A stretch of DNA of 64,000 nt from Boseongicola aestuarii (GCF_900184815.1 NZ_FXXQ01000008.1:62001-126000), one strand, 5' to 3'. Counted from the first letter of the stretch, positions 48,364 through 58,323 are shown. Numbers and translations are program-made. The notes: generated by a model from the letters alone, not told the origin.

Positions 48364-49554
48364 TCAGCGCGTTCCGCGGTCGACCATCAACCTTTCGAGG
48401 CCGCGAAAATGATAGAGGTTCGCGACCTTCGCAGGCTCGATGATGCGCAAACCGGGAAACCGCGAGAACAGGGCGGGCAGGGCGATCTGCAGCTCAAGCC
48501 GGGCAAGTGGTGCGCCGACGCAAAAGTGGATACCCGCCCCGAAGGCGGTGTTCTTCACGATGTCGCGGAACGGGTCGAACCTGTCTCCGTCGGGCCAGAT
48601 CGCATCATCGCGACAAGCCGACCCCAAGAGGCATCCCACCTCGTCGCCGGGCTTGAAATGCGTGCCCATGATGTCGACCGGTTCATAGACGTGGCGCGTG
48701 AACATATGCAGCGGAGGATCGAACCGCAGGCATTCTTCCACCGCGTACCCAATGCGTTCGGGCTGCATTGCCTCGTGAAGTTGCGCATGTCCCACCAGTT
48801 GGCGCACGGCGTTGCCGATGCTGTGCACAGTGGCCTCGTGACCTGCGTTCAACAACAGGATGCAAGTGGTGATCAGCTCGTCCGTCGACAGCTTTTCGCC
48901 GTCCTCTTCGGCGGCGATCAGTGTCGAGATCAGGTCGTCTTTGGGGCTGGACCGGCGCTCGTCGACATAGCGGCGCATGAAGTCGCTGAATGCTTTTGCA
49001 GCCGCCGCGGCGCGGTCTTCGATCTGGATCGTGCAGCGCGACTGATACATCGCGACCATATCGTTCGACCAAGACAACAGTTGCGGCGCCATGCTTTCGG
49101 GAACACCCAGAAGCCGCGCGATCACGATCACGGGCAAAGGCCGCGCGTAAGCGTCCAGCAGGTCGAAGGGCCCGTCTGGAAACCGGTTCATCAATGTGTC
49201 CGCGATCATCGAGATTTCGGGCGCCAGACTGGAAATCCGGTTGCGCGTAAAGGCTCGCAGTACCAATTGGCGCAGACGCGTGTGCTTTGGCGGTTCAAGC
49301 TCAAGCATCGAATGCGCTTCGACGGCATAGAACGGCTCCAGCCCCGGACGGATCGGCTTTTGACGCGTGGGCGGCACTTCGCGCCCCATTTTCCGCGACT
49401 TCAATACGCGATCAACGGACTCATGGGTCGTCGCCATGGGCATTCCATAGTCTTCCCAGAACACGAAATCCCCTAGCGCCCGCGCTTGGCGGTAAAACGC
49501 ATATGGGTTTTGCACAAACCCGGGGTCTGTTGGCGATTGCGAGAGTCGCTCCAA
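48364..49554 (-). CDS. Cytochrome P450
   Basis: Soluble haem monooxygenase, 396 residues. I-helix LNAGHEATVHS, ExxR motif EECLRFDPP, and haem-binding FGAGIHFCVGAPLA with the axial Cys are all present. Resembles class I bacterial P450s. No ferredoxin or reductase gene sits beside it, so it needs partners from elsewhere. Substrate unknown. Confidence 0.93.
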   Translation of the reverse strand: MERLSQSPTDPGFVQNPYAFYRQARALGDFVFWEDYGMPMATTHESVDRVLKSRKMGREVPPTRQKPIRPGLEPFYAVEAHSMLELEPPKHTRLRQLVLRAFTRNRISSLAPEISMIADTLMNRFPDGPFDLLDAYARPLPVIVIARLLGVPESMAPQLLSWSNDMVAMYQSRCTIQIEDRAAAAAKAFSDFMRRYVDERRSSPKDDLISTLIAAEEDGEKLSTDELITTCILLLNAGHEATVHSIGNAVRQLVGHAQLHEAMQPERIGYAVEECLRFDPPLHMFTRHVYEPVDIMGTHFKPGDEVGCLLGSACRDDAIWPDGDRFDPFRDIVKNTAFGAGIHFCVGAPLARLELQIALPALFSRFPGLRIIEPAKVANLYHFRGLERLMVDRGTR

Positions 49555-49736
49555 ATCGCTGTCCCTTCAAAGCCAGGATATCTCAACGTCCAGAAACCTA
49601 GATCTAGCGCCGTGCGCGAAAGGACAATCTGGCCTTTTGGACAGGTTCCAGGGTTCAACGCGCCTTGTCTTGGGTTCATATCCGCGCTGCGCTATGTCAT
49701 CAATAAGGACCGGACCGACCTGGCGAAAGGCGAGAT

Positions 49737-50756
49737 ATGAGCGGACTTCTAGCGCTATTGGATGATGTCGCAGCAATTGCGAAACTTGCGGCAGCGCAGG
49801 TCGATGATATCGCGGGGCAGGCGGCCAAGGTCGGGGCCAAGGTCGGCGGCACGGTCCTTGATGATGCGGCCAAGGCGGGCGCCAAAGCTGCGGGCGTGGT
49901 CATCGACGACGCGGCCGTGACGCCGAAATACGTTACAGGTTTGCCCGCTGCGCGCGAACTGCCGATCATCTGGAAAATCGCGCGTGCATCGTTCTTCAAC
50001 AAGCTTGTGATCCTGCTGCCCGCAGCCCTATTGCTGAGTGCCTTCTTGCCATGGCTGGTGACACCACTGCTGATGCTCGGCGGGTGCTATCTCTGCTTCG
50101 AGGGGGCCGAGAAAATCGCGCACGCCGTTTTCGGCCACGAGAAATCCTACGCCGAAGAGGCCGAAACGCTGGACGCGGTGCATCTTGAAGAACAGCGCGT
50201 CAAAGGTGCGATCAAGACCGACTTCATCCTGTCCGCCGAGATTATGACGATCTCGCTGGCCGCGATTGAATCGGACGACTGGATCACCTCGGCGGTGGTG
50301 CTGGCCATTGTGGCGATCGGCATCACGGCACTGGTTTATGGTGCTGTCGCCTTGCTGGTCAAAATGGACGACGCGGGCCTGAAACTGACGCAAATCGGCC
50401 GTCTGGCGGCGACGCGCGCTTTTGGCTTCTGGCTGGTGAAATCCATGCCCGCCATCATGACGACAATCGCCGTTATCGGCACGGCTGCTATGCTTTGGGT
50501 CGGCGGGAATATCATCGTTCATGGCCTCGAAGTACTGGGATGGCACTGGCCCTATAAAACGATCCACGCAATCGCAGTCAGCGTCGCAGCCTCGGCTTCG
50601 GCGGCGACGGGATTTGTCGAATGGTTGGCCACGGCGTTTCTGGACGGCATCCTTGGGCTGGGCCTTGGTCTTGCCCTGATGCCACTGGTCAACCTTGCGA
50701 TCGCCCCGACGTTCGCACGACTGTTCCCGGAAAAGAACGTGACACCGTCACATTAG
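49737..50756 (+). CDS. DUF808 membrane protein (YedI family)
   Basis: 339 residues. The N-terminal GLLALLDDVAAIAKLAA and the repeated KVGAKVGGTVLDDAAKAGAKAAGVVIDDAA segment are typical, as are GGCYLCFEGAEKIAHAVFG and KTDFILSAEIM. About six to seven membrane helices follow. Function unknown, possibly a transporter. Divergent from the P450 by 182 bases. Confidence 0.88.
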   Translation: MSGLLALLDDVAAIAKLAAAQVDDIAGQAAKVGAKVGGTVLDDAAKAGAKAAGVVIDDAAVTPKYVTGLPAARELPIIWKIARASFFNKLVILLPAALLLSAFLPWLVTPLLMLGGCYLCFEGAEKIAHAVFGHEKSYAEEAETLDAVHLEEQRVKGAIKTDFILSAEIMTISLAAIESDDWITSAVVLAIVAIGITALVYGAVALLVKMDDAGLKLTQIGRLAATRAFGFWLVKSMPAIMTTIAVIGTAAMLWVGGNIIVHGLEVLGWHWPYKTIHAIAVSVAASASAATGFVEWLATAFLDGILGLGLGLALMPLVNLAIAPTFARLFPEKNVTPSH

Positions 50757-50768
50757 AAAGCCGCTTTT

Positions 50769-50969
50769 TTACCGCAGCTTGCAGGTCGAAATTCCGAAGA
50801 TCGAATAGGCTGGACAACTGCCCATAAGCCCTGTCACCAGCGGCACGATACCGATCAGCAGTACCCAGCGCAGGCCCATATCGGGCAGCATGAAAAACGC
50901 GATCAACAAGGCCAGACCAACGCCAATCCGGGCCGCACGGTCGAAGGTGCCTACATTCTTGGTTAACAT
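50769..50969 (-). CDS. DUF2892 small membrane protein
   Basis: 66 residues starting MLTKNVGTFDRAARIGVG, with two helices (IGVGLALLIAFFML, WVLLIGIVPLVTGLMG) and a C-terminal GSCPAYSIFGISTC. This is the DUF2892/YgaP-type membrane domain, here without the rhodanese part; the paired cysteines are retained. AGGAGA precedes the ATG. Confidence 0.85.
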   Translation of the reverse strand: MLTKNVGTFDRAARIGVGLALLIAFFMLPDMGLRWVLLIGIVPLVTGLMGSCPAYSIFGISTCKLR

Positions 50970-51051
50970 GTCGTATCTCCTGATTGAGGTTACGAAGATT
51001 GATATGCATAAACCTTTATGTGTTCCTTGATCTCGATCAACGGCAAAATAT

Positions 51052-51921
51052 CTACATCCGGCCCCGGCGCACGAACCAGGGCAGCATGGCCGAAAAATCA
51101 ACGCCCACACGGCCCTCGCCCTCGACGAACTGAGCGTAAAGATCGCGCGCCAGACGGCCCATGGGAGTGTCCGCGCCAACCGCGTCCGCCGCATGCTGAG
51201 ACAGCCGCAAATCCTTCAGCATCAACTCCGAGGCGAACCCCGGCTTGTAGTCGTTGTCGGCAGGCGATTGCGGCCCGATTCCGGGCGCGGGGCAATAGAC
51301 GTTCATCGACCAGCTATACCCCGATGAGGTTGACACCACGTCGAACATCGCCTGGCGATCCAGTCCCAACTTGTCGGCCAGAGCAAAGGCCTCGCAGGTA
51401 GCGATCATCGTGGCGCCAAGGACCATGTTGTTGCAGATCTTTGCCGCCTGACCATTGCCCGAAGGCCCGCAATGCACAGCCTTTTGGCCCATCACGTCAA
51501 ACAAAGGGGACGCGATCCGAAAGGCCTCGTCGCTGCCACCGACCATGAAGGTCAACGTGCCTGCCGCCGCGCCTCCGATCCCGCCCGACACAGGGGCATC
51601 CAGCGCCAGTACGCCGGCGTCTGCGGCCAAACTTGCGACAGCCCGCGCGCTTTCGACATCCACTGTCGAGCAATCCAGAAAGACCGCGCCCGCCTCCATC
51701 ACCGGGATGATCTGCATGGCAACCGCGCGCAGGATCGGTCCGCTTGGCAACATCGTGATCACCACATCCGCGCCCGATGCGGCGTCGACGGCGTGATCCG
51801 CCAGCGTCAGCCCCTCGGGGTGTGTCGCCGTGTCGAATCCGATCACGTCATGGCCCGCCGCCACCAGATTGGCCGCCATCGGCGCGCCCATGTTCCCAAG
51901 CCCGATAAAGCCGATCTTCAT
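51052..51921 (-). CDS. mmsB: 3-hydroxyisobutyrate dehydrogenase
   Basis: NAD enzyme of valine breakdown giving methylmalonate semialdehyde. 289 residues: GFIGLGNMGAPMAANL at the N-terminus, DAPVSGGIGGA, and GPSGNGQAAKICNNM carrying the catalytic Lys. Overlaps the next gene upstream by 4 bases. Confidence 0.92.
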   Translation of the reverse strand: MKIGFIGLGNMGAPMAANLVAAGHDVIGFDTATHPEGLTLADHAVDAASGADVVITMLPSGPILRAVAMQIIPVMEAGAVFLDCSTVDVESARAVASLAADAGVLALDAPVSGGIGGAAAGTLTFMVGGSDEAFRIASPLFDVMGQKAVHCGPSGNGQAAKICNNMVLGATMIATCEAFALADKLGLDRQAMFDVVSTSSGYSWSMNVYCPAPGIGPQSPADNDYKPGFASELMLKDLRLSQHAADAVGADTPMGRLARDLYAQFVEGEGRVGVDFSAMLPWFVRRGRM

Positions 51922-52961
51922 GCAGTCTCCTCCAATGACAATTCATGTGCGCCCAACGGAAACAGCATTGATGCCACCTCCATTGCCGTAGGGTCTTCCA
52001 GCGCCGCATGCGCCCATTTCGGCGCGCGGTCACGGTCGATTATGGCCGCGCGGATACCCTCCTGAAAGTCGCCCTGTTCCGCCAGCCGATAGGCGAAACG
52101 AAACTCGCCGCGCAGGGCTTCGTCGATCCTGTAACGCACGCGGGCGCGGTGCACCAACTCCATCGCACCGCAGGTCGCAAGCGGCGCGTTACGCGCCAGC
52201 TTTTTCAGGGCCTCACGCGCGAACTCGCTTTGCGATGCCCGCAGCATCGTCAAAGTATCCCGAAGCCGTTCTCCACCGAAAAATTCATTTATATCAGATA
52301 ATTGAGATTCCAAATCGCTCGTTGGCGCGGCACCGGCCAAGTGATCTATCGCCTCCCAGTCGCCAGTTTCTTCCAGCGTTTCGATCAGGTCGGGCCAAAG
52401 CGGTTCGTCAATGAAATAGTCCGCGAATCCCGCGAAAATCGCGTCTCCCGCGGTCATTCGCGCGCCGGTGCAACCAAGGTATTCGCCAACCCGTCCCGGT
52501 GCGCGCGCCAGCAAGAGCGACCCCCCCACATCCGGCACCAGACCAATCGAAACTTCGGGCATGGCGATCTGGCTGGACGCGCAGACCACGCGGTGCGACG
52601 CGTGGCATCCGACGCCCACGCCGCCGCCCATCGTGTACCCCTTCATGAAGCTGGCAACAGGTTTCGGGAAATCGAAAACGGTCGCGTTCATACGGTATTC
52701 CGCACGCCAAAAATCGCGCGCCACGCTCGGGTCGCCCGCGACCAGAGCGGCATATATATCGGCAATGTCGCCGCCCGCACAAAACGCCTTTTCGCCAGCG
52801 GCGTCGATCACCAGCATGGCGATATCGTCGTCCTTCGCCCAGAGGGGCAGGGTGGCCGAAATCGCCTCGACCATCTCCAGAGTAAGCGCGTTCAAGGCAT
52901 CGGGGCGCGTCAGCGTGATACGTCCGACGCGTCCTGATTTTCGGATGTCGATGTCGCTCAT
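51918..52961 (-). CDS. 3-hydroxyisobutyryl-CoA hydrolase / enoyl-CoA hydratase family
   Basis: Crotonase-fold protein of 347 residues. FCAGGDIADIYA supplies the oxyanion hole, and MPEVSIGLVPDVGGSLLLAR plus the length and C-terminal extension point to the hydrolase rather than a simple hydratase. The overlap with mmsB puts it in the valine pathway, releasing 3-hydroxyisobutyrate for MmsB. Confidence 0.85.
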   Translation of the reverse strand: MSDIDIRKSGRVGRITLTRPDALNALTLEMVEAISATLPLWAKDDDIAMLVIDAAGEKAFCAGGDIADIYAALVAGDPSVARDFWRAEYRMNATVFDFPKPVASFMKGYTMGGGVGVGCHASHRVVCASSQIAMPEVSIGLVPDVGGSLLLARAPGRVGEYLGCTGARMTAGDAIFAGFADYFIDEPLWPDLIETLEETGDWEAIDHLAGAAPTSDLESQLSDINEFFGGERLRDTLTMLRASQSEFAREALKKLARNAPLATCGAMELVHRARVRYRIDEALRGEFRFAYRLAEQGDFQEGIRAAIIDRDRAPKWAHAALEDPTAMEVASMLFPLGAHELSLEETA

Positions 52962-53051
52962 GGGCCCCTCACGGCATCAGGCCGACCAAGGCGGCAGTCC
53001 TGCATTCATATAGGTTAACGCGTCCAAAAGTTAACGTCCAAGCAGCGCGTT

Positions 53052-54185
53052 TCACAGGTCTGCCGTGAATTCCTCGATCAGATGCCCCACCACAGCCACC
53101 AGAGCCGTGTCGTGATCATCCCCCAACTCGCGTCGCCCGGCATAGACCTCGCGCTGGCGGTCCGCGCTTGTGCCATTGGCCGCGATATCGCGGGTGCGGG
53201 CCAGCGCCTCGGTGCAGCGCAGGATCCCGGCGTCCTCCTCGACCAGTGTCTGCAGTTCGTCGGTCAATTCGGTCAGCGAAACGATCTCGCCGCGGCCAAA
53301 GTCGATCAGCCCTCCCTTCACGCCGAACCGCTGCGCCCGCCAGCGGTTTTCGCCCACCAGAAACCGGTCGTAAATGCGCCAGCGCTGGTTGTTGCGCGAC
53401 AATCGCCAAAGCATCCGCGTCAGGCATTGCGTCATGGCCGCCAGCGTCAGTGTGTCCTCAAGTCTCGGAGAAACATCGCAAATCCGGCTTTCAATCGTCG
53501 GATACCGATGCGAAGGGCGCAGGTCCCACCAGATTTTCGTCGTGTCCTCGATGATCTTGAGGTCCGTCAGAATACCCGCCGTGCGCTCGTATTCGCCCCA
53601 GCTTCCAAAGCGCGGCGGCAGGCCGGTGCGGGGCAAATTGTCGAAAACCGTCAGCCGATAGGACGCCAGTCCGGTGTCCTGCCCCTGCCAGTAAGGTGAC
53701 GAGGCCGACAACGCCAGAAGGTGCGGCAGGAAGTAGATCATCTGGTTCATCAGATCGACGCGCATCTCCTTGTCGTCGATCCCGACATGGACATGCATGC
53801 CGGAAATCAACATCCGCCGCGCAACACCGCCCATCTCGTTTTCAAGCTGATTATAGCGTTCCTTGTTGGTGTGATGGGCCTTTTTCCAGTCCGCGAACGG
53901 ATGGCACGAGACCGCAATCGGTGCCAGATCGTGCTTTTTGGCCTCCTCGGCCACGACCGATCTTAACCTTCGTAAATCCTCGCGCGCGGCTTCTATATCG
54001 GCGCAGACCTGCGTTCCGACTTCGACCTGGCAGGCTTTGAATTCAGGGCTGAACTGACCTTCCAGGCGCGCCGCACAAGCGTCCATCATCGCCGCCGGAG
54101 CCTCGGCCAAAGCGCCGATATCGGGCCTTACCAGCAGGTATTCTTCTTCAATTCCAATGGTGAAATCCGGCGGTGCTGTGCTCAT
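53052..54185 (-). CDS. Carboxylate-amine ligase, YbdK/GCS2 family
   Basis: ATP-grasp-like glutamate-cysteine ligase type 2 homologue, 377 residues. [10 protein letters not shown] at the N-terminus is the GCS2 signature; [11 protein letters not shown] and [19 protein letters not shown] follow. E. coli YbdK has weak glutamate-cysteine ligase activity. It separates the valine genes from mmsA, apparently unrelated to that pathway. Confidence 0.88.
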   Translation of the reverse strand: MSTAPPDFTIGIEEEYLLVRPDIGALAEAPAAMMDACAARLEGQFSPEFKACQVEVGTQVCADIEAAREDLRRLRSVVAEEAKKHDLAPIAVSCHPFADWKKAHHTNKERYNQLENEMGGVARRMLISGMHVHVGIDDKEMRVDLMNQMIYFLPHLLALSASSPYWQGQDTGLASYRLTVFDNLPRTGLPPRFGSWGEYERTAGILTDLKIIEDTTKIWWDLRPSHRYPTIESRICDVSPRLEDTLTLAAMTQCLTRMLWRLSRNNQRWRIYDRFLVGENRWRAQRFGVKGGLIDFGRGEIVSLTELTDELQTLVEEDAGILRCTEALARTRDIAANGTSADRQREVYAGRRELGDDHDTALVAVVGHLIEEFTADL

Positions 54186-54492
54186 GCGAGGTCCCTTCGT
54201 GCTGGCTCTAAAACCTAAGCAGCCAAGCCGGATTTTAACAAGCCTGCGATTCGTCCGGAAAATCCGCGATCACGGACAGTCCTAACAATTGATGAATATT
54301 GTTGCGAGATCGAAACCAATCATGATCCGGAGAACCTCGAAATCTGGCAAAATTAAGGTTTATTAAAAGAAATCCGCCCGATTTTTGCCATATTCCCTTG
54401 GCGTTCGAAAGGAAGCTGTGTAATTTAAAGACACGAAATACCGAGTGCGTCTCCATTTTGGAGGTGTGACATTACTAAGTGGGGAAATTGAA
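54186..54492. other. AT-rich divergent promoter region
   Basis: 307 bases between the GCS2 ligase and the first VPLPA-CTERM gene. Noticeably AT-rich (runs such as AAAATTAAGGTTTATTAAAAG), no coding frame. It probably holds both promoters; no specific operator or sigma-54 site is evident. Confidence 0.45.
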
Positions 54493-55155
54493 ATGAGATT
54501 TTATACAACAGCATTGGCTGCTGGAGCCATGTCTATCTTTGCTGGGGCTGCGCTTGCAGAAACGGTTAAGTGGGACGTGTCTGGCGAAGACAATGCGTGT
54601 GAGGTCGGCGATGTCGTCGTTGGAAACGCAATCGATTGTCGCGGGATCTACGGCGAACCGGGCAATAATGCCAACGACTCAGGCATCGATCTGAACAATG
54701 ACGAGTTCGAGCTGTCTTTTGGCGTTGGTGATTACGAAACGGGCCTCTTCACTGATCCTGAAAGCGAGTACGGCAGTTACGGCGAGTGGAGTTCCCTGAT
54801 TGAAAAAGTTGAAGGTGGCTCTTTCTACAGCGTGACGGGCACAGATGCTACTTTGACACTTGGAACGCTGGCCGACGGATTGAACATTTACGATCAAATC
54901 GTAATGGCATTCAAGCAGGGCCCTCAGATCGGCTTCTACCTGTTCGAAACACCACTCGATGGTGGAGCGGCTGCATTCAAGTATAGCTTGCTGAAATTTA
55001 CATCTGACACGTCCCTTAGCCATCTTTCGTTCTATGGCCGAGACTGCATTGGCGGTGATTGTGGAACAACTTATATCCCACTTCCAGCAGCCGGTTGGCT
55101 TCTGCTTGGTGGCCTCGGCGGACTTGCCGCTCTGCGTCGTCGCAACAAGGTCTGA
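54493..55155 (+). CDS. VPLPA-CTERM sorted secreted protein 1
   Basis: 220 residues: signal peptide (TTALAAGAMSIFAGAALA), a Gly/Asp-rich mature part with four cysteines, and a C-terminal IPLPAAGWLLLGGLG...ALRRR sorting signal: motif, membrane helix, basic tail. This is the VPLPA-CTERM type recognised by exosortase-like enzymes in Proteobacteria. ATG 54493 chosen for signal-peptide fit. No exosortase gene is in the window. Confidence 0.85.
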   Translation: MRFYTTALAAGAMSIFAGAALAETVKWDVSGEDNACEVGDVVVGNAIDCRGIYGEPGNNANDSGIDLNNDEFELSFGVGDYETGLFTDPESEYGSYGEWSSLIEKVEGGSFYSVTGTDATLTLGTLADGLNIYDQIVMAFKQGPQIGFYLFETPLDGGAAAFKYSLLKFTSDTSLSHLSFYGRDCIGGDCGTTYIPLPAAGWLLLGGLGGLAALRRRNKV

Positions 55156-55458
55156 TCGACCTCTAAACTGATCTAATTTCCCAACACCCGGGAAGGGGCG
55201 GTCCTTTGGACCGTCCTTTTCTGCGTCTGGGCGGATCAAACTGGACGAGTCGCGCGGATATTACGAGAACACTTATTGTCGCCGAAAGGCGATCTGTCTT
55301 TGGGGAATTACGGCTTTGGCCAACGTTGCGTCACAATACCGTGGAACTGATTGCTACAATTTGCGTCGGACGGTCTTTCTATATACTTTGTTCCTCGGAC
55401 GGGCGTGTGGTGCCCGTCGGTTCGTACGCCCGGTGGGCGGTATCAGTGGGGGCTGGTA
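55156..55458. other. Gap with terminator, hairpin leader and possible promoter
   Basis: 303 bases between the two VPLPA-CTERM genes. Contains the terminator at 55193-55220, a weak promoter candidate (TTGCGT 55361-55366, TATACT 55382-55387, spacing 15) and a leader hairpin GACGGGC/GCCCGTC (55398-55418). So the second gene is probably transcribed separately. Confidence 0.45.
55193..55220 (+). terminator. Terminator after VPLPA-CTERM protein 1
   Basis: Stem AAGGGGCGGTCC / GGACCGTCCTTTT with one or two G-T pairs and a T-run. Confidence 0.75.
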
Positions 55459-56292
55459 ATGGTTTGGTTTAAGTCTTTCACAACATCAGTCGTCCTTGCG
55501 CTCGCCGCGACTTCCGCTTCGGCGGCGACCTACACGTTCGACCTCCAGAAAATCGACTCGTATCACGGAGACGGAGACGCGGGCGTTCTGGACGGCAACG
55601 TCCTGACCGTGACCCAAACGGGCGCCAGCGGCAGCCTGACGGGGACCTTCACCGGCAAATACATCGTCGATCCATCTAAAGGCGGTGGCATTTCCGGCGG
55701 CGCACTGTCCGGCGTCGTTTCCGACGCCAATAACGTCCAGCGCCACAACAACGGCCTCGGCGTTTGCAACGTCGGCGAATGCAGTCCGAGCGGTGACACG
55801 CACCACACGGTTGATGGCGTCTCTTTCATAGAGGACGAAGATCCTTTGACAGTCGACGGCGCCGTGTTCGACTTTGTCGAGATGGCATTTTTTTCGGGCA
55901 CCGATGCGGTTGACATCACGCTGACAGGCCTGAAATTTGGCTGGGTTGGCGGCGTCTACAATCAGTACCCTGGCACGAACGGCCTGTTCGAGATCCTCGT
56001 AAGCGAGCTTTCCGAGACAAAGATCGACGTTGGCGCGCTTGTTGCCGCCGCAGGGGTAGCGACAACGAATCCGGGCTCACTTGGCGGCCGCTATTCATTC
56101 GCTGTGCCAGACATCGCCGCCTTCACCGACAACCTTTTTGGCGTCAAAGCAGGGATTAACGGAAGCTGGAAACTGATGGCAGTCACGGTCGACTATTCCG
56201 TGCCTGAAATTCCGCTTCCCGCAGCCGGGTGGCTGTTGATCGGCGGTCTTGGCGGGCTTGTCGCGCTGCGGAAATCCCGCAAGCGCGGCTAA
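55459..56292 (+). CDS. VPLPA-CTERM sorted secreted protein 2
   Basis: 277 residues from ATG 55459 (GGGGG ribosome-binding site). Signal peptide (SVVLALAATSASA), a beta-rich, Gly/Ser-rich mature domain with two cysteines (GVCNVGEC), and the same C-terminal IPLPAAGWLLIGGLGG...RKSRKRG signal. Its middle region is unrelated to protein 1, so the pair shares only the sorting tail. Probably surface or extracellular-matrix protein. Confidence 0.85.
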   Translation: MVWFKSFTTSVVLALAATSASAATYTFDLQKIDSYHGDGDAGVLDGNVLTVTQTGASGSLTGTFTGKYIVDPSKGGGISGGALSGVVSDANNVQRHNNGLGVCNVGECSPSGDTHHTVDGVSFIEDEDPLTVDGAVFDFVEMAFFSGTDAVDITLTGLKFGWVGGVYNQYPGTNGLFEILVSELSETKIDVGALVAAAGVATTNPGSLGGRYSFAVPDIAAFTDNLFGVKAGINGSWKLMAVTVDYSVPEIPLPAAGWLLIGGLGGLVALRKSRKRG

Positions 56293-56625
56293 GTCAACGC
56301 ATTTACTTCGCCTTAGCGCCCCCGCTGACTAATGCCAAACCCTGCAAAGTTGTGGCGCGGATGCTCGGTTCATCAGCACAACAGCTTTCGCCCGCAGACT
56401 TTCGCGGATCAAAGGCTAAAAAAATCTGATAGAAGTGCGCGGGTGACCCGACGCGATTCCGACGCAACACTGACATTCGGGTTCTGAGGAAAACAACTAT
56501 AAACAATTTGTTCCGCAGCGCGCCGGCAAAATCTCTGAAAACAGACCGTATGCTGCCTTAGGGAGCCGAAAAAAACGGGCCCCATGGGCCCGTTTCCGTG
56601 TCGCTGAACCAAAAAGAACCCGAAC
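56293..56625. other. Non-coding gap between convergent genes
   Basis: 333 bases holding only the mmsA terminator at its right end; no frame with coding character was seen. Confidence 0.5.
56568..56596 (-). terminator. Terminator of mmsA
   Basis: Perfect palindrome AACGGGCCC-CAT-GGGCCCGTT; on the minus strand a 7-base T-run follows. 30 bases past the mmsA stop. Confidence 0.85.
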
Positions 56626-58125
56626 TCAGTCCATCTGTTTGAAGTTGAACTCGCCACCTTCTTTGATGCCTGATGGCCACCGTGCCGTGACTGTCTTGGT
56701 GCGTGTATAGAACTTGAATGCATCCGTACCGTGCTGGTTTAGATCGCCGAACCCCGACTTCTTCCAGCCGCCGAACGAGTGATAGGCCAAAGGCACCGGG
56801 ATAGGCACATTGACGCCGACCATGCCGATATTGATCCGGCTGGCAAAGTCGCGCGCCGTGTCGCCGTCACGGGTGAAAATCGCTGTGCCGTTGCCGTACT
56901 CATGGTCCATCGCCAGACCGATTGCCTCTTCATAGGATTGCGCGCGTACGGTCGACAAGACAGGGCCGAAGATCTCAGTCTTGTAGATGTCCATGTCCTT
57001 GGTCACACGGTCAAACAGATGCGGCCCCACAAAAAAACCGTCCTCATACCCTTGCAACCCGAAGCCGCGTCCATCGACGACCAGTTCGGCGCCTTGCGCG
57101 ATCCCGCTCTCGACAAGACGCGCAATATTCGCTTTCGCCGCCGCCGTCACTACAGGCCCGTAATCCACGTCATCGCCCGCCGTATAAGGCCCGACCTTGA
57201 GTTTCTCGATCCGCGGCACCAGCTTTTCGATCAGCCGATCCGCCGTCTCGTCGCCCACCGGCACAGCCACCGAAATGGCCATGCATCGTTCGCCCGCAGC
57301 GCCATAGCCGGCCCCGACCAGGGCATCCGCGGCCTGATCCATATCGGCATCCGGCATGACGATCATGTGGTTCTTGGCACCGCCGAAACACTGCACGCGT
57401 TTGCCGTGAGCACACCCCTTGGCATAGATATAGGACGCAATCGGGGTCGATCCGACAAAGCCCACGGCCTGAACCGTCTCATTCTCAAGGATCGCATCGA
57501 CCGCTTCCTTGTCACCGTTGACGACCTGCAAAACCCCGTCCGGCAGGCCCGCTTCCTTCATTAGTTCCGCCAGCATCAAAGGTACCGAAGGATCGCGCTC
57601 GGAGGGCTTCAGAATGAAGGCGTTTCCGCAAGCAAGGGCAGGGCCCATCTTCCAAAGCGGGATCATAGCCGGGAAGTTGAACGGCGTGATCCCCGCTACA
57701 ACGCCCAAAGGCTGCTTCATCGAATACATGTCGATGCCGGGGCCCGCGCTGTCGGTAAACTCGCCCTTCAGCAAATGCGGTGCACCAATGCAGAACTCGA
57801 TCACCTCGAGCCCGCGCTGCACATCGCCTTTGGCATCGGGGATCGTTTTGCCGTGCTCGCGGCTCAATGCCTCGGCCAGCTTGTCCATGTCGCGGTTCAA
57901 AAGCTGCACGAAAGCCATCATCACTCGCGCGCGCCGCTGCGGGTTCGTGGCCCCCCAGGCGATCTGCGCTTCAGCGGCTCGCGCCACGGCGGCGTCGACC
58001 TCGGCCTTCGAGGCCAGGGGAACCCGAGCCTGAACCTCACCCGTTGCCGGGTTGAAAACATCCGCGAAACGGCCCGATGTGCCGTCAACCCGCGCACCGT
58101 CGATAAAATGTGAAAGCTCTTGCAC
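56626..58125 (-). CDS. mmsA: Methylmalonate-semialdehyde dehydrogenase (CoA-acylating)
   Basis: Last dedicated step of valine catabolism, giving propionyl-CoA. Predicted GTG start at 58125 with GGGGGAGA upstream; 499 residues, the normal MmsA length. Conserved TPFNFPAMIPLWK, GFVGSTPIASYIY and the catalytic Cys in GERCMAIS are present; FGGAKNHMIVMPD is MmsA-specific. Confidence 0.93.
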   Translation of the reverse strand: MQELSHFIDGARVDGTSGRFADVFNPATGEVQARVPLASKAEVDAAVARAAEAQIAWGATNPQRRARVMMAFVQLLNRDMDKLAEALSREHGKTIPDAKGDVQRGLEVIEFCIGAPHLLKGEFTDSAGPGIDMYSMKQPLGVVAGITPFNFPAMIPLWKMGPALACGNAFILKPSERDPSVPLMLAELMKEAGLPDGVLQVVNGDKEAVDAILENETVQAVGFVGSTPIASYIYAKGCAHGKRVQCFGGAKNHMIVMPDADMDQAADALVGAGYGAAGERCMAISVAVPVGDETADRLIEKLVPRIEKLKVGPYTAGDDVDYGPVVTAAAKANIARLVESGIAQGAELVVDGRGFGLQGYEDGFFVGPHLFDRVTKDMDIYKTEIFGPVLSTVRAQSYEEAIGLAMDHEYGNGTAIFTRDGDTARDFASRINIGMVGVNVPIPVPLAYHSFGGWKKSGFGDLNQHGTDAFKFYTRTKTVTARWPSGIKEGGEFNFKQMD

Positions 58126-58282
58126 GAGACATCTCCCCCTTATTTCTGATTTCACTGCAACCTAAACCCCAGCAGCCCCATGAAACAGAGGCAATTCACC
58201 TCGAAACCATTAATTTCCACCCGATTTGCATCGCCAAAGGCGTCGCACCACCCGCGTCGCACTTGACAGGTGGCGGAACCGA

Positions 58283-58298
58283 TGTGACGCTGATCACA
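58283..58298. promoter_or_regulatory. Perfect CRP-consensus palindrome TGTGA-N6-TCACA
   Basis: The site matches the E. coli CRP consensus exactly. It is about 26 bases before the CBS gene, and a TTGACA -35-like element lies at 58263-58268. So a CRP/FNR-family protein may regulate, probably by blocking or remodelling, this promoter. Confidence 0.55.
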
Positions 58299-58323
58299 GC
58301 GACGTGATGTCAGGGAGGATATT

